Source: Alphaproteobacteria bacterium
Lineage (GTDB): Bacteria; Pseudomonadota; Alphaproteobacteria; Rhizobiales; Rhizobiaceae
DNA length: 64,000 nucleotides
NCBI GenBank assembly: GCA_018823835.1
Contig: JAHJHT010000009.1
Location: 1-64,000 of the forward strand
Direction: 5' to 3'
The position numbers and the translations under genes are program-made. Under the pieces are notes generated by a model. It saw only the letters and a list, made by a program, of their open reading frames with translations. It had not been told where the DNA came from and did no database searches. Below are positions 29,227-36,674 of this stretch, piece after piece. Numbering within the stretch: position 1 is the first letter of the stretch; the number at the start of each line of letters is the position of its first letter.

Positions 29227-30126
29227 CTATTGCTTGAAGCAGTTCTCGCGATGCCATTGCAGAAAATGAGGGTGGGGACGATCCGATGCACGTCGCGGAG
29301 AAATCGCGCGGCGTGTGCTGTTGATGAAGGCATTCACACTGGCTGGATCGTTTACCTGCCTGGAAACAAGGATGTCCAAGTCATCGGACAGGCTGATCAG
29401 CCCACGATCAAACATCCAGTGGGCCGTCCCTGACAATGCCAATCCGTTGGAAACAATATCGGGTCCGCTTTTTTCTACCGGCCTGATGTGAGCGGCGGCG
29501 ACTTCTGCTCGGCCACCACCATTGATTAGCTTAAGCCCGGTAATTGCGCAGCGTTCATCATAGGCGCGCAAGACGACCTTCCTGAACACGCGGTCGCGCA
29601 CGATCCGCGTTCCGGCGTACTCAACGCGGTCTCGGGTTTGGTCGTAAATGAAGGGCGCCTGCTCATCGTCGATTTCATGTCTCGCGGCAGGTTGATCAAC
29701 GCGAGGCAGTAGAGTTTCGGTGTCGTCCAAACCGAGTTCAAGTATGCGATCAAAGTCTGCCGGGCTGAGCGGCCGAACCGCCGACTGCGCCCGCCCGGAA
29801 ATCGCGCCTTGCTCGTTAAGCAGGCCCCGCTCGACAGGTGCACCTTCATAATTGAAGGGAACCGGCTTGGCGAAGTCGAGGTAGCTGCCGGGCTCTATCA
29901 GCGCGAGATGCATGCCCAGTGTGGTCGGATCAGGAATTATCTTCTCGACTTTCGCCACGGCGAAATAGCCGCGTGTGTCGGCGACCTTGCTGGGCTCGTA
30001 GTAGACGATCCAATCGCCTACGCAGGCTGAGACACGACCGAGGTACTGAGCGGGAAACTGATACCGCTCCGACGGGCTGTCGTCGTAGATCGAATCTGTG
30101 CGGTGAATGAAGACCCCGAATCCCAT
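29227..30126 (-). CDS. HNH endonuclease with N-terminal PUA/EVE-like domain
   Basis: The 299-residue protein has a C-terminal HNH nuclease domain of the HNH_2 type: C193 (ERCAITG), H213 (AAAHIRPV), N227 (SNGLALS) and H236 (AHWMFDRG). Residues 1-95 (GDWIVYYEPSK, GYFAVAKVEKI) resemble the PUA/EVE-like base-reading fold seen in modification-dependent restriction enzymes. No methylase or other defence gene is adjacent. A modification-dependent (type IV-like) nuclease is the best guess. The start ATG at 30126 has a weak ribosome-binding site. Confidence 0.78.
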   Translation of the reverse strand: MGFGVFIHRTDSIYDDSPSERYQFPAQYLGRVSACVGDWIVYYEPSKVADTRGYFAVAKVEKIIPDPTTLGMHLALIEPGSYLDFAKPVPFNYEGAPVERGLLNEQGAISGRAQSAVRPLSPADFDRILELGLDDTETLLPRVDQPAARHEIDDEQAPFIYDQTRDRVEYAGTRIVRDRVFRKVVLRAYDERCAITGLKLINGGGRAEVAAAHIRPVEKSGPDIVSNGLALSGTAHWMFDRGLISLSDDLDILVSRQVNDPASVNAFINSTRRAISPRRASDRPHPHFLQWHRENCFKQ

Positions 30127-30355
30127 GGGAATCTAATACTGCAGGAGGTGATCGGCGTCATCAGGAGGCATCGGCCACTGCAACGGGGAGAGGATAGGCG
30201 CCAAGCGTGCCGCCGGATCCGTCTGTCTTCAGCGGCGGTGAGATCGCGTTGAGATTGCCGGGCTAGTTCTCTCTCCCTTGAGGGGTGGGGTCGGGGGTGG
30301 GGTGCATGACGCGCGGAGCCCTACGAGTTACCCCCACCCGAGCCTTCGGCTCTCG

Positions 30356-30427
30356 CAGCGACCCGGCGTTCGCTGACCTCTGGCCATGCCACCGGCATGG
30401 CCAATTCGCTTCGCGAACCGGTCGCTC
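30356..30427. repeat. 72-bp direct repeat, copy 1
   Basis: This is the first of two 72-bp copies that differ at four positions, with starts 95 bp apart. Each copy holds two hairpins: GCCATGCC-acc-GGCATGGC and TTCGC-ttc-GCGAA. A GAGCC-ttc-GGCTC hairpin and G-rich/C-rich arms lie just before it (about 30270-30354). The 434-bp gap between the HNH gene and the next gene has no convincing coding frame. Confidence 0.75.
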
Positions 30428-30450
30428 CGGCCGGGTGCCCGCTGCTAAAG

Positions 30451-30522
30451 CAGCGACCCGGCGTTCGCTGACCTTTGACCATGCCACTGGCATGGCCAAT
30501 TCGCTTCGCGAACCTGTCGCTC
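30451..30522. repeat. 72-bp direct repeat, copy 2
   Basis: This is the second copy of the 72-bp element. It has the substitutions C to T, G to A, C to T and G to T relative to copy 1. The first hairpin becomes imperfect at two positions while TTCGC-ttc-GCGAA is intact. The two copies suggest a local duplication of a palindromic intergenic element. Confidence 0.75.
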
Positions 30523-30560
30523 ACCCCGTCAAGGGAGGCGGGCGCTTGGCGCTGGGCGGC

Positions 30561-30995
30561 CTAGTCGCAGACCATGACCTCCTCGCAGGCGAAGGGATCG
30601 ACGATGCTGTAGCCGCAGTTCTGGTACCAGTTGCAGTAGCGCGCGATGCCGGCACGGTCGGTCGGAACCGCGGCGATCTCGCCGAGCAGATAGGGGTTGT
30701 CGCCGGCAAGCCCCCTGGCCTCGTCGAGGACGGCCGAGACGTCATAGGCGCTGCTTGTGCTTCCTTCGCCGCCGACGCTGCCGAGCTTCGCGAGGATTTT
30801 TGCGCCGACCACCAGCATCATCGGGTCCTTGTCGGCCCGGCCGAGCGAAATGACGCCGGTTGCCAGCATGAGCCTGGATCGGGTTTCGGCGGCCTGCCTG
30901 GCCGTGAGCCCGCTGCCATCCTGGGCAAGGCCGGCGCCGGTGAGGGAGACAAGAGCCATGGCTCCGGCGACAAGCGAAACTGCGCATTTCGTCAT
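30561..30995 (-). CDS. Small secreted protein, function unknown
   Basis: This 144-residue protein has a clear signal peptide (hydrophobic residues 5-22, likely cleavage after AGLAQ or LAQ-DG). The mature part is mainly helical. It ends in a cysteine-rich tail with four cysteines (YCNWYQNCGY and FACEEVMVC) that could form two disulfides. I do not recognise the family. It is the first of several small exported proteins in this stretch. A GGAA site lies 8 nt before the ATG. Confidence 0.72.
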   Translation of the reverse strand: MTKCAVSLVAGAMALVSLTGAGLAQDGSGLTARQAAETRSRLMLATGVISLGRADKDPMMLVVGAKILAKLGSVGGEGSTSSAYDVSAVLDEARGLAGDNPYLLGEIAAVPTDRAGIARYCNWYQNCGYSIVDPFACEEVMVCD

Positions 30996-31139
30996 AGGGG
31001 ATGTTCCTTTCCGGTTTTCACAAAGGGTGTGTGCCGCCCACGCCCCGCAGCCGCGCGCAGCCAGACAGTAGCCGCAGGATGCAACCGGGAACCAAAAGGA
31101 GGTTGCGACGCGCGGCGGAGGGCTGTGTCCCGGAGCCTC

Positions 31140-31502
31140 CTACTTCACCTTGACTTTCCAGCTCACGACGCCGGCGTCGGGCCAGTCGATGCTGATCGTG
31201 TCGCTGCCCCTGGCGTTGCCGCGGTAATACATCTGGCGCATCCACAGCGTCTTGCCCGGGCATTTTTGCGAGCGCTTCCGGTAGGCGGGCCCGACTTCCA
31301 GCGCGCCGTAGCGGAGCGGCTTCACCAGCCATTGCGCAAGCAGGGCGAGGCCCGGCGCGGGACCGCCCTCGCAGGGGCTCCTGACTTCGGTGACGGCGAC
31401 CTTCTGGCCGACGGAGGTCTGGAGCGTCCTGGCCGGCGCGCCGGTGGCAAGCAGAGGCAGGACGACCAGGGCCAGCACGAGCCTGGCTGCGGATGGTTTC
31501 AC
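31140..31502 (-). CDS. Small secreted protein, function unknown
   Basis: This protein of about 120 residues begins with a signal peptide (AARLVLALVVLPLLATGAPA). Two cysteines remain in the mature part (SPCEGG and SQKCPG), and the C-terminus is rich in beta-type residues (SDTISIDWP). The GTG start at 31502 has AGGA close upstream; the longer frame lacks a ribosome-binding site. It is divergent from the next small secreted gene, and the shared 163-bp gap probably holds both promoters. Family not recognised. Confidence 0.68.
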   Translation of the reverse strand: MKPSAARLVLALVVLPLLATGAPARTLQTSVGQKVAVTEVRSPCEGGPAPGLALLAQWLVKPLRYGALEVGPAYRKRSQKCPGKTLWMRQMYYRGNARGSDTISIDWPDAGVVSWKVKVK

Positions 31503-31665
31503 GGTTCCTGTTCCCCCTGTCGCCCGGTTGGCGTGCGGCGCCGGCCAAGACGGCATTGCACGGAACGGCGTCCGGCGTGCGCAAGGCGCGCCTTCGAAGG
31601 GAAGCTTACCTTGCGTCATGTGCGCAAGTCACCTACGAATTTCAAAGTATTTGGGGGAGGTCGGG

Positions 31666-32022
31666 ATGAAGTATCTTGTTGCCGCAGCGGTTGCGCTGCT
31701 TTCCTGCGCGTCGCCGGCCAGTGCCGACGGGCTTAGCGTGACCGGACTTGTCGTCGACCCCGTGCTGGCGGCGGGCAAACCTTATGACGTGGCCTTCAAA
31801 TACAAGGGCGACGCCGGTTCGATCTGGGAAGTCTGCTTCCTGTGGTCCGGCGAGGGGCCCTATTGCTGGACCAACTTCAGCGTGGACGCGGGCAAGAAGC
31901 TGATCCGGACGCGGGCCAAGACCAACAATCCCGGCAAATACACGTTCACCGGCTTCGTCCGCTATGGCGACGGCGGCAGCCAGGCGACGAAGAAGCTGTC
32001 GAAGCCGATCGAGGTTCGCTGA
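31666..32022 (+). CDS. Small secreted beta-rich protein, function unknown
   Basis: This 118-residue protein has a signal peptide with cleavage near ASA-DG. The mature part is beta-rich with two cysteines (EVCFLW and PYCWTN). It looks like an immunoglobulin-like sandwich (LVVDPVLAAGKPYDVAFKY, KYTFTGFVRYGD). A very strong GGGGGAGG ribosome-binding site precedes the ATG. It is divergent from the previous gene and convergent with the BA14K gene. No family is recognised with confidence. Confidence 0.75.
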   Translation: MKYLVAAAVALLSCASPASADGLSVTGLVVDPVLAAGKPYDVAFKYKGDAGSIWEVCFLWSGEGPYCWTNFSVDAGKKLIRTRAKTNNPGKYTFTGFVRYGDGGSQATKKLSKPIEVR

Positions 32023-32060
32023 GCGCGAGCCGGGTGATGGACGGACGGCGCGCCGGCGGC

Positions 32061-32843
32061 TTACCGGCACTGCCTGCGGGGGCCGCCGCCATAGGGCTGG
32101 TAGCTGTTGTCCTCGGGGCGGTAGGAACGATAGCGCGCGAAGCAGTACTCGACATGATCGTTCGAGAGCCCGTAGCCGGTGTCGTCGGCGGCGTAGAGCA
32201 GTTCGCCGGACTCCGCGCCGCGCACGATGGGGCCGCCGAGCACATTGTCGTCTTCCATGGCGTTCTGGTAGCGGGCTTCGAGGTCGCCGTCGGTGGCGGG
32301 TTCGGGTTCGTTCTCGTAGCCGGTGGGGAGGCCCGCCTCCGACCCTTCGGCCCAGGCGGCGATTTCGCCGGACCAGGGCGAGATGCAGGGGCGGCGGCCG
32401 CCGGCATAGGGCGTGTAGCTGTCGTCGCCGACGCGGTAGGAGCGGTAGCGGTCGAAGCACCAGGCGACGTGCTGCGACAGGATCTCGATGGGCGGCTGGT
32501 CCTGCCGCGCGGGCAGGGAAGCGGTGGTGGCGGAGTCGATGTCGGCGGGGCGGTCGACGGTCTCCTGCGGCAGGGCGGCATACTGCCCGCCGACCACCGG
32601 GGCGGTGGTGGGCTCGAGCCTGGGCGGCGTCACGCGGGGCGGCAGGCGCTCGAGATCCTGGTCGGCGCTGTCGACGGCGCGCGGCGTCGCGCTCCAGAGA
32701 TCGGCGACGTCGACGCTGGGACCCGGCTTGTGCGCCGGCTCGACGGCGATGAAATAGGCGGCGGTTCCGGCGCCGACGGCGAACATGCCGAGCGAGGCCA
32801 CGAAACCGGCGGTGACGGCGAGGGCGCCATAGATGGGTTTCAC
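32061..32843 (-). CDS. Protein with two BA14K-like domains
   Basis: This 260-residue membrane-anchored or exported protein has one N-terminal hydrophobic helix (about residues 8-33) and a proline-rich linker. It carries two BA14K-type repeats: WCFDRYRSYR near 128-153 and YCFARYRSYR near 233-259, each followed by DxSYxPYxGG and a cysteine. BA14K was described in Brucella as an immunoreactive, lectin-like protein; most members carry one such domain. The GTG start at 32843 has GGAGG 5 nt upstream. It is divergent from the TolA-like gene. Confidence 0.85.
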   Translation of the reverse strand: MKPIYGALAVTAGFVASLGMFAVGAGTAAYFIAVEPAHKPGPSVDVADLWSATPRAVDSADQDLERLPPRVTPPRLEPTTAPVVGGQYAALPQETVDRPADIDSATTASLPARQDQPPIEILSQHVAWCFDRYRSYRVGDDSYTPYAGGRRPCISPWSGEIAAWAEGSEAGLPTGYENEPEPATDGDLEARYQNAMEDDNVLGGPIVRGAESGELLYAADDTGYGLSNDHVEYCFARYRSYRPEDNSYQPYGGGPRRQCR

Positions 32844-33006
32844 GTCTTCCTCCATTCCAGCCCGGCAGGGTGATCGCCTGCCGGTCTCGAAGGAATGCCC
32901 GGCCGGGCTTTGGGTTCCCGACGGAGCGCGACGGCTGCCGCACGATTTCGGCATTCGGCGGCGGGCAACTTGATGCCGCCCGCTTTTAGCGCCACATGCG
33001 TCCCTC

Positions 33007-34392
33007 ATGAAGGATGACGACCAGCGCCTGATGTTCGGCGGGGCCCTGCCGGCCTCGCTCGTGGTGCACCTCGCGCTCGGCGCGCTGGTGCTGTTCGGCC
33101 TGCCGTCGTCGCACCAACAGCCCGAGGAAGAGCAGGCGATCAGCGTCGAGCTGGTGCCGGCGCTGGAGGAAGTGGTTGCCCCGGAGGCCGCGAAGGATGC
33201 GGCCCGACCCGAGGCGCAGCCGGCGGAGCCTGCCGAGGCGACTGCCGAGGAGCAGGCCCAGGCCGAAGCCGAGGCAGCGGCGGCGCAAGAAGCGGCGAAA
33301 ATCCTGGCGGAACGCGACGAGGCGGCAGCGCAGGCGCAGGCCGCGGCGGAGGCCGAGCAGGCCGCTGCCGAGGCGGCAAGGCAAGAGGAACAGAAGGCGG
33401 CTGAAGCAGAGGCCGAGGCGAAGGCTGCGGCGGAAGCCAAGGCAGCAGCGGAAGCAGCCGCGCAGGAAGCAGCGAAGGCGGCGCAGCAGTCGGCGGAAGC
33501 AGAAGCGAAGGCTGCTGAAGAGGCTGCTGCCGAACAAGCGGCGGCCGAGAAGGCCGCGCAGGAGGCCCAACAGGCGGAGGCCAAGGCGGCCGAAGAGGCT
33601 GCCGCGCAGGCCGCGCAACAGGCGGCCGAACAAGCGGCGGCCGAAGCCCGGGCGGACGACGTGGCCAAGGCGATTGAGGAAGCCAGGGCGGCGGAGGAGG
33701 CCGCCAAGGCGCCGGAACAGCAGGCCGAGGCGAACGCGGCGGCGCAGGACGAGGCTGGCGGCGAACAGGCGGCTGAAGGCGAGCCCGAGGCGGGGTCGCC
33801 GAAGGTCGGCGTGCTGCAGCCGGTCGAGCGCTACGGCGAAGAGGATGCCGGACCGCGCGAGGCGCCCGATGGCGACGGCGTCGAGGAAGCGGCGGCGACG
33901 GCGGGAGACGGCGAGGCGCCGGCCGGCCAGTCAGAGGTGCTGACGGCGGCACCGGGGGGCGATGCGGGCGAGGCGGGATCGGTGGCGCTGGTGCCCAAGC
34001 CGGACGATGCCGCCGGGGCCGCGGACGAGACGCCGAAGGACGTGACGAAACTGCTGTCGCCGGAGGCGAGCGACGACGCCGTGGCGACGACCGCGATGGG
34101 CGACGTGCCGCGCGGGGTGCGTGCCGGGCGGCTTTGCGTGACGGCACTGCGCGACGAGCTGAGGCGCGGCCTGCCGCCCTACTATCCGGACATATTGCCG
34201 GCCTACAAGCTGGAACAGGGCAATGTGCTCGACGTGCCCAAAGCGGCTTTCAGGACCGGCGGGCGCTGGTTCGATCTCAGATATCGCTGCGAGGTCGACG
34301 GCAAGGCGACCCGGGTGGTCGGCTTTTCCTACCGGGTCGGCAAGCCGCTGCCGCGCAGCGAATGGAAGCGGCGCGGCCTGCCGGCCCAGTGA
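33007..34392 (+). CDS. TolA-like protein with Ala/Glu-rich coil and DUF930 domain
   Basis: This 461-residue protein has an N-terminal membrane helix (about residues 11-30, SLVVHLALGALVLFGL). A helical stretch of about 215 residues follows, made almost only of Ala, Glu, Lys and Gln, as in TolA. Then comes an acidic low-complexity linker and a C-terminal globular DUF930 domain (RLCVTALRDELRRG..., WFDLRYRCEVDG) with two conserved cysteines. The layout suggests an inner-membrane protein spanning the periplasm. The start has only a weak ribosome-binding site. Function is unknown. Confidence 0.82.
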   Translation: MKDDDQRLMFGGALPASLVVHLALGALVLFGLPSSHQQPEEEQAISVELVPALEEVVAPEAAKDAARPEAQPAEPAEATAEEQAQAEAEAAAAQEAAKILAERDEAAAQAQAAAEAEQAAAEAARQEEQKAAEAEAEAKAAAEAKAAAEAAAQEAAKAAQQSAEAEAKAAEEAAAEQAAAEKAAQEAQQAEAKAAEEAAAQAAQQAAEQAAAEARADDVAKAIEEARAAEEAAKAPEQQAEANAAAQDEAGGEQAAEGEPEAGSPKVGVLQPVERYGEEDAGPREAPDGDGVEEAAATAGDGEAPAGQSEVLTAAPGGDAGEAGSVALVPKPDDAAGAADETPKDVTKLLSPEASDDAVATTAMGDVPRGVRAGRLCVTALRDELRRGLPPYYPDILPAYKLEQGNVLDVPKAAFRTGGRWFDLRYRCEVDGKATRVVGFSYRVGKPLPRSEWKRRGLPAQ

Positions 34393-34419
34393 GCGGGCGG
34401 CCGCGTTCGCCCCTCGGCC

Positions 34420-35436
34420 TCAGGCCGAGGCCTTCACGAAGGCCAGCAGGTCGGGATTGAGGACGTCGGCATGGGTGGTCAGCATGCCGTGCGGAAAGCC
34501 CTTGTAGACCTTCAGCGTGCCGTTCTTCAGAAGCTTGACCGACTTCAGGGCCGAATTGGCGATCGGCACGAGCTGGTCGTCATCGCCATGCAGCACCAGC
34601 GTCGGCACCGAGATGGCTTCCAGGTCGCCGGTCTGGTCGGTCTCCGAAAAGGCCTTGATGCCGTCGTAATGCGCCTTGGCAGCGCCCATCATGCCCTGGC
34701 GCCACCAGTTGTCGACGACGCCCGGATAGGCCTTCGCGCCCTCGCGGTTGAAGCCGTAGAAGGGACCTTCGGGGATGTCGCGATAGAACTGCGCGCGGTT
34801 GTCGGCGAGGCTCTTGCGGAAGCCGTCGAAGAGCTCGATCGGCAGCCCCCCGGGATTGCCTGCGGTCCTGAGCATCAGCGGGGGAATGGCCCCGACCAGG
34901 ATGGCCCTGGCGACGCGGCCCGACGGCTCGCCATGCCGAGCGACGTAGCGCGCGACCTCGCCGCCGCCGGTCGAATGGCCGATATGGACGACGTTCCTGA
35001 GATCGAGCGCCTCGACGACCGCAAAGGCATCGGCGGCGTAGTGGTCCATGTCGTGGCCGTCGCTGACCTGCGCCGAGCGGCCGTGGCCGCGGCGGTCATG
35101 CGCGACGACGCGAAAGCCGTTCTGCAGGAAGAACAGCATCTGCGTGTCCCAGTCGTCGGACGACAGCGGCCAGCCGTGATGGAACATGATCGGCTGCGCG
35201 TCCTTCGGGCCCCAGTCCTTGTAGAAAATCTCGACGCCGTCCGCGGTGACGATGGTCGCGGCCTCGACTGAAGCGGTGGCGGGGGCGCCGGTTGCCGAGG
35301 CGGCCCTGGCCGGAGCGGGAAGGGTGGAAGCAAACGCGGAGGCGGCAAGGGCCGCGCCGCCGAGCTCGAGCAGCGAGCGGCGCGACAGCGATGCGGTCCC
35401 GGTGTGGGGAAGGGGGTTCTGGGGGTGGTCTGCCAT
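34420..35436 (-). CDS. Tat-exported alpha/beta hydrolase (non-heme haloperoxidase-like)
   Basis: This 338-residue protein starts with a twin-arginine signal ([16 protein letters not shown], cleavage near ARAAS). The hydrolase domain resembles non-heme chloroperoxidases and arylesterases. It has oxyanion-region HHGWPLSSDDW, the nucleophile Ser in GHSTGGGE, Asp in HGDDDQLVP and His in FPHGM. The export signal is unusual, because most relatives are cytoplasmic. GGAG lies 7 nt before the ATG. The natural substrate cannot be told. Confidence 0.9.
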   Translation of the reverse strand: MADHPQNPLPHTGTASLSRRSLLELGGAALAASAFASTLPAPARAASATGAPATASVEAATIVTADGVEIFYKDWGPKDAQPIMFHHGWPLSSDDWDTQMLFFLQNGFRVVAHDRRGHGRSAQVSDGHDMDHYAADAFAVVEALDLRNVVHIGHSTGGGEVARYVARHGEPSGRVARAILVGAIPPLMLRTAGNPGGLPIELFDGFRKSLADNRAQFYRDIPEGPFYGFNREGAKAYPGVVDNWWRQGMMGAAKAHYDGIKAFSETDQTGDLEAISVPTLVLHGDDDQLVPIANSALKSVKLLKNGTLKVYKGFPHGMLTTHADVLNPDLLAFVKASA

Positions 35437-35617
35437 GGTGTCGCTCCTTTGAGTCCGGTGAGGATGGATGCCAGAAGCATGTCATGCCGAGCCCTGCGGC
35501 TTTTCCGGAAACGACCGATGCGGCAGCGCGGGGACCGGCCCGGAACCCGCAAAGAGCGGCCGCCCTTGATCCGAAAGCCCGCATGGCGCGTATTGCGCAG
35601 GCAGGAGAGACCGGACA

Positions 35618-36121
35618 ATGCGCACCATCCACGTCAAGGACCGCATGCAGCAGGGCTACAGCTACGAGCTCGTCGCGGCGGCGGGCGAAGAATTCGGCGA
35701 GGGTTTCGAGCCGGAACTGACGCCGAAGGAGATGCTGGCGCTCGGCGTGTTCGGCGGCAAGTACATGACCGACACGCAGGGCGAGTTCCCGAAGGACTGG
35801 TTCGACGGAGCGAAGCTGGCGCCGGAGCGACGCGACCCGATGCTCAATTTCTTCAGGGTCGATGCAAGCCAGCCGCTGTCGGTCTGGCAGGAGAAGGGCT
35901 GGATCTTCGCGGACGACCCGCGCGGCTGGTTCCAGTGGTATTGCCGCTATTATCTCGGGCGGCGGATCGAGGCAGAAGACAAGCGCCAGATCGGCCGCTG
36001 GCGCGCCATGCGCCGCCACATCGGACAGATCCGGCACAATTGCGAGCGCGGCGACATCTTCTGCCGGCCCAAGCAACGCCAGGCGCTGCTGCACTGGGCC
36101 TATGACAGCCGGAGGTTCTGA
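35618..36121 (+). CDS. Conserved hypothetical protein, Trp/Arg-rich
   Basis: This 167-residue soluble protein is rich in aromatic and basic residues in its second half (WFQWYCRYYLGRR, RHIGQIRHNCERGD, CRPKQRQALLHWAYDSR). The spacing of Cys, His and Trp looks conserved and enzyme-like. The first half has TPKEMLALGVFGGKYM. An AGGAGAG ribosome-binding site precedes the ATG. It is divergent from the Tat-exported hydrolase. I do not recognise a function. Confidence 0.75.
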   Translation: MRTIHVKDRMQQGYSYELVAAAGEEFGEGFEPELTPKEMLALGVFGGKYMTDTQGEFPKDWFDGAKLAPERRDPMLNFFRVDASQPLSVWQEKGWIFADDPRGWFQWYCRYYLGRRIEAEDKRQIGRWRAMRRHIGQIRHNCERGDIFCRPKQRQALLHWAYDSRRF

Positions 36122-36212
36122 GCCGGGGGCGCGGGCGGCCCTGCTTGCATCGGGTCGTGGACAGCAGGCCCCCGGAATGCGGATCCGCAGGACCTGTCGA
36201 TCCCCAGCCCTA

Positions 36213-36611
36213 TCAGTTCATGCTTCCCAGGATTTCGGAAAGACTGTTTTCGGTGACGCCATTGGTGGTCACGTCGGCATCACTGTTGGCGCTCTGATTG
36301 CCATTGTTGGTCTGGTCGGAGCCGATGATGTTGCCGTGCGAGTCAACGACGATGGTGCAGTTGCTGTTGGCGGTCGACGTCGAGGTCGAGGTGCCGCCGG
36401 ACGGGCCGCCGCAGGTGAAAAGGGCGCCTGCGTAGCTCGGGACCTGTTGGTCGAGCGAGCGGCGCTGGAGCATGAGCGCGGCAATGCTGCCGCGAGTCGA
36501 TTCCTGGCGCGGCTGCCAGCCGCGGTTCCCCATCAGGGGGTCGGCGAGTCCCGGAAGCGCCAGAACCAGCGTGCCGGCCAGCGCGCAAAGCGAAATCCTG
36601 ATCCTGTTCAT
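36213..36611 (-). CDS. Small secreted HfaA-like/curlin-like protein
   Basis: This 132-residue exported protein has a signal peptide (LCALAGTLVLALPGLA) and a Ser/Thr/Asn-rich C-terminal half. TIVVDSHGNIIGSDQTNNGN followed by QSAN resembles the Asn/Gln-rich stretches of holdfast-anchor protein HfaA and of curlins. It is the last gene of an operon with a CsgG/HfaB-type pore protein and an HfaD-like protein. A role as a surface-polymerised subunit is inferred mainly from that context; the sequence similarity alone is weak. GGAG lies 9 nt before the ATG. Confidence 0.6.
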   Translation of the reverse strand: MNRIRISLCALAGTLVLALPGLADPLMGNRGWQPRQESTRGSIAALMLQRRSLDQQVPSYAGALFTCGGPSGGTSTSTSTANSNCTIVVDSHGNIIGSDQTNNGNQSANSDADVTTNGVTENSLSEILGSMN

Positions 36612-36674
36612 GTCTGACTACTCCAGCGAGGGAAAGCCGGAGGGGCACATGCCCCTCCGGAACATATGAAGGCA

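Noticed and set aside
30263..30560. Short frames overlapping the 72-bp repeats
   Set aside because: They translate the repeat in several frames with no ribosome-binding site and no protein features.
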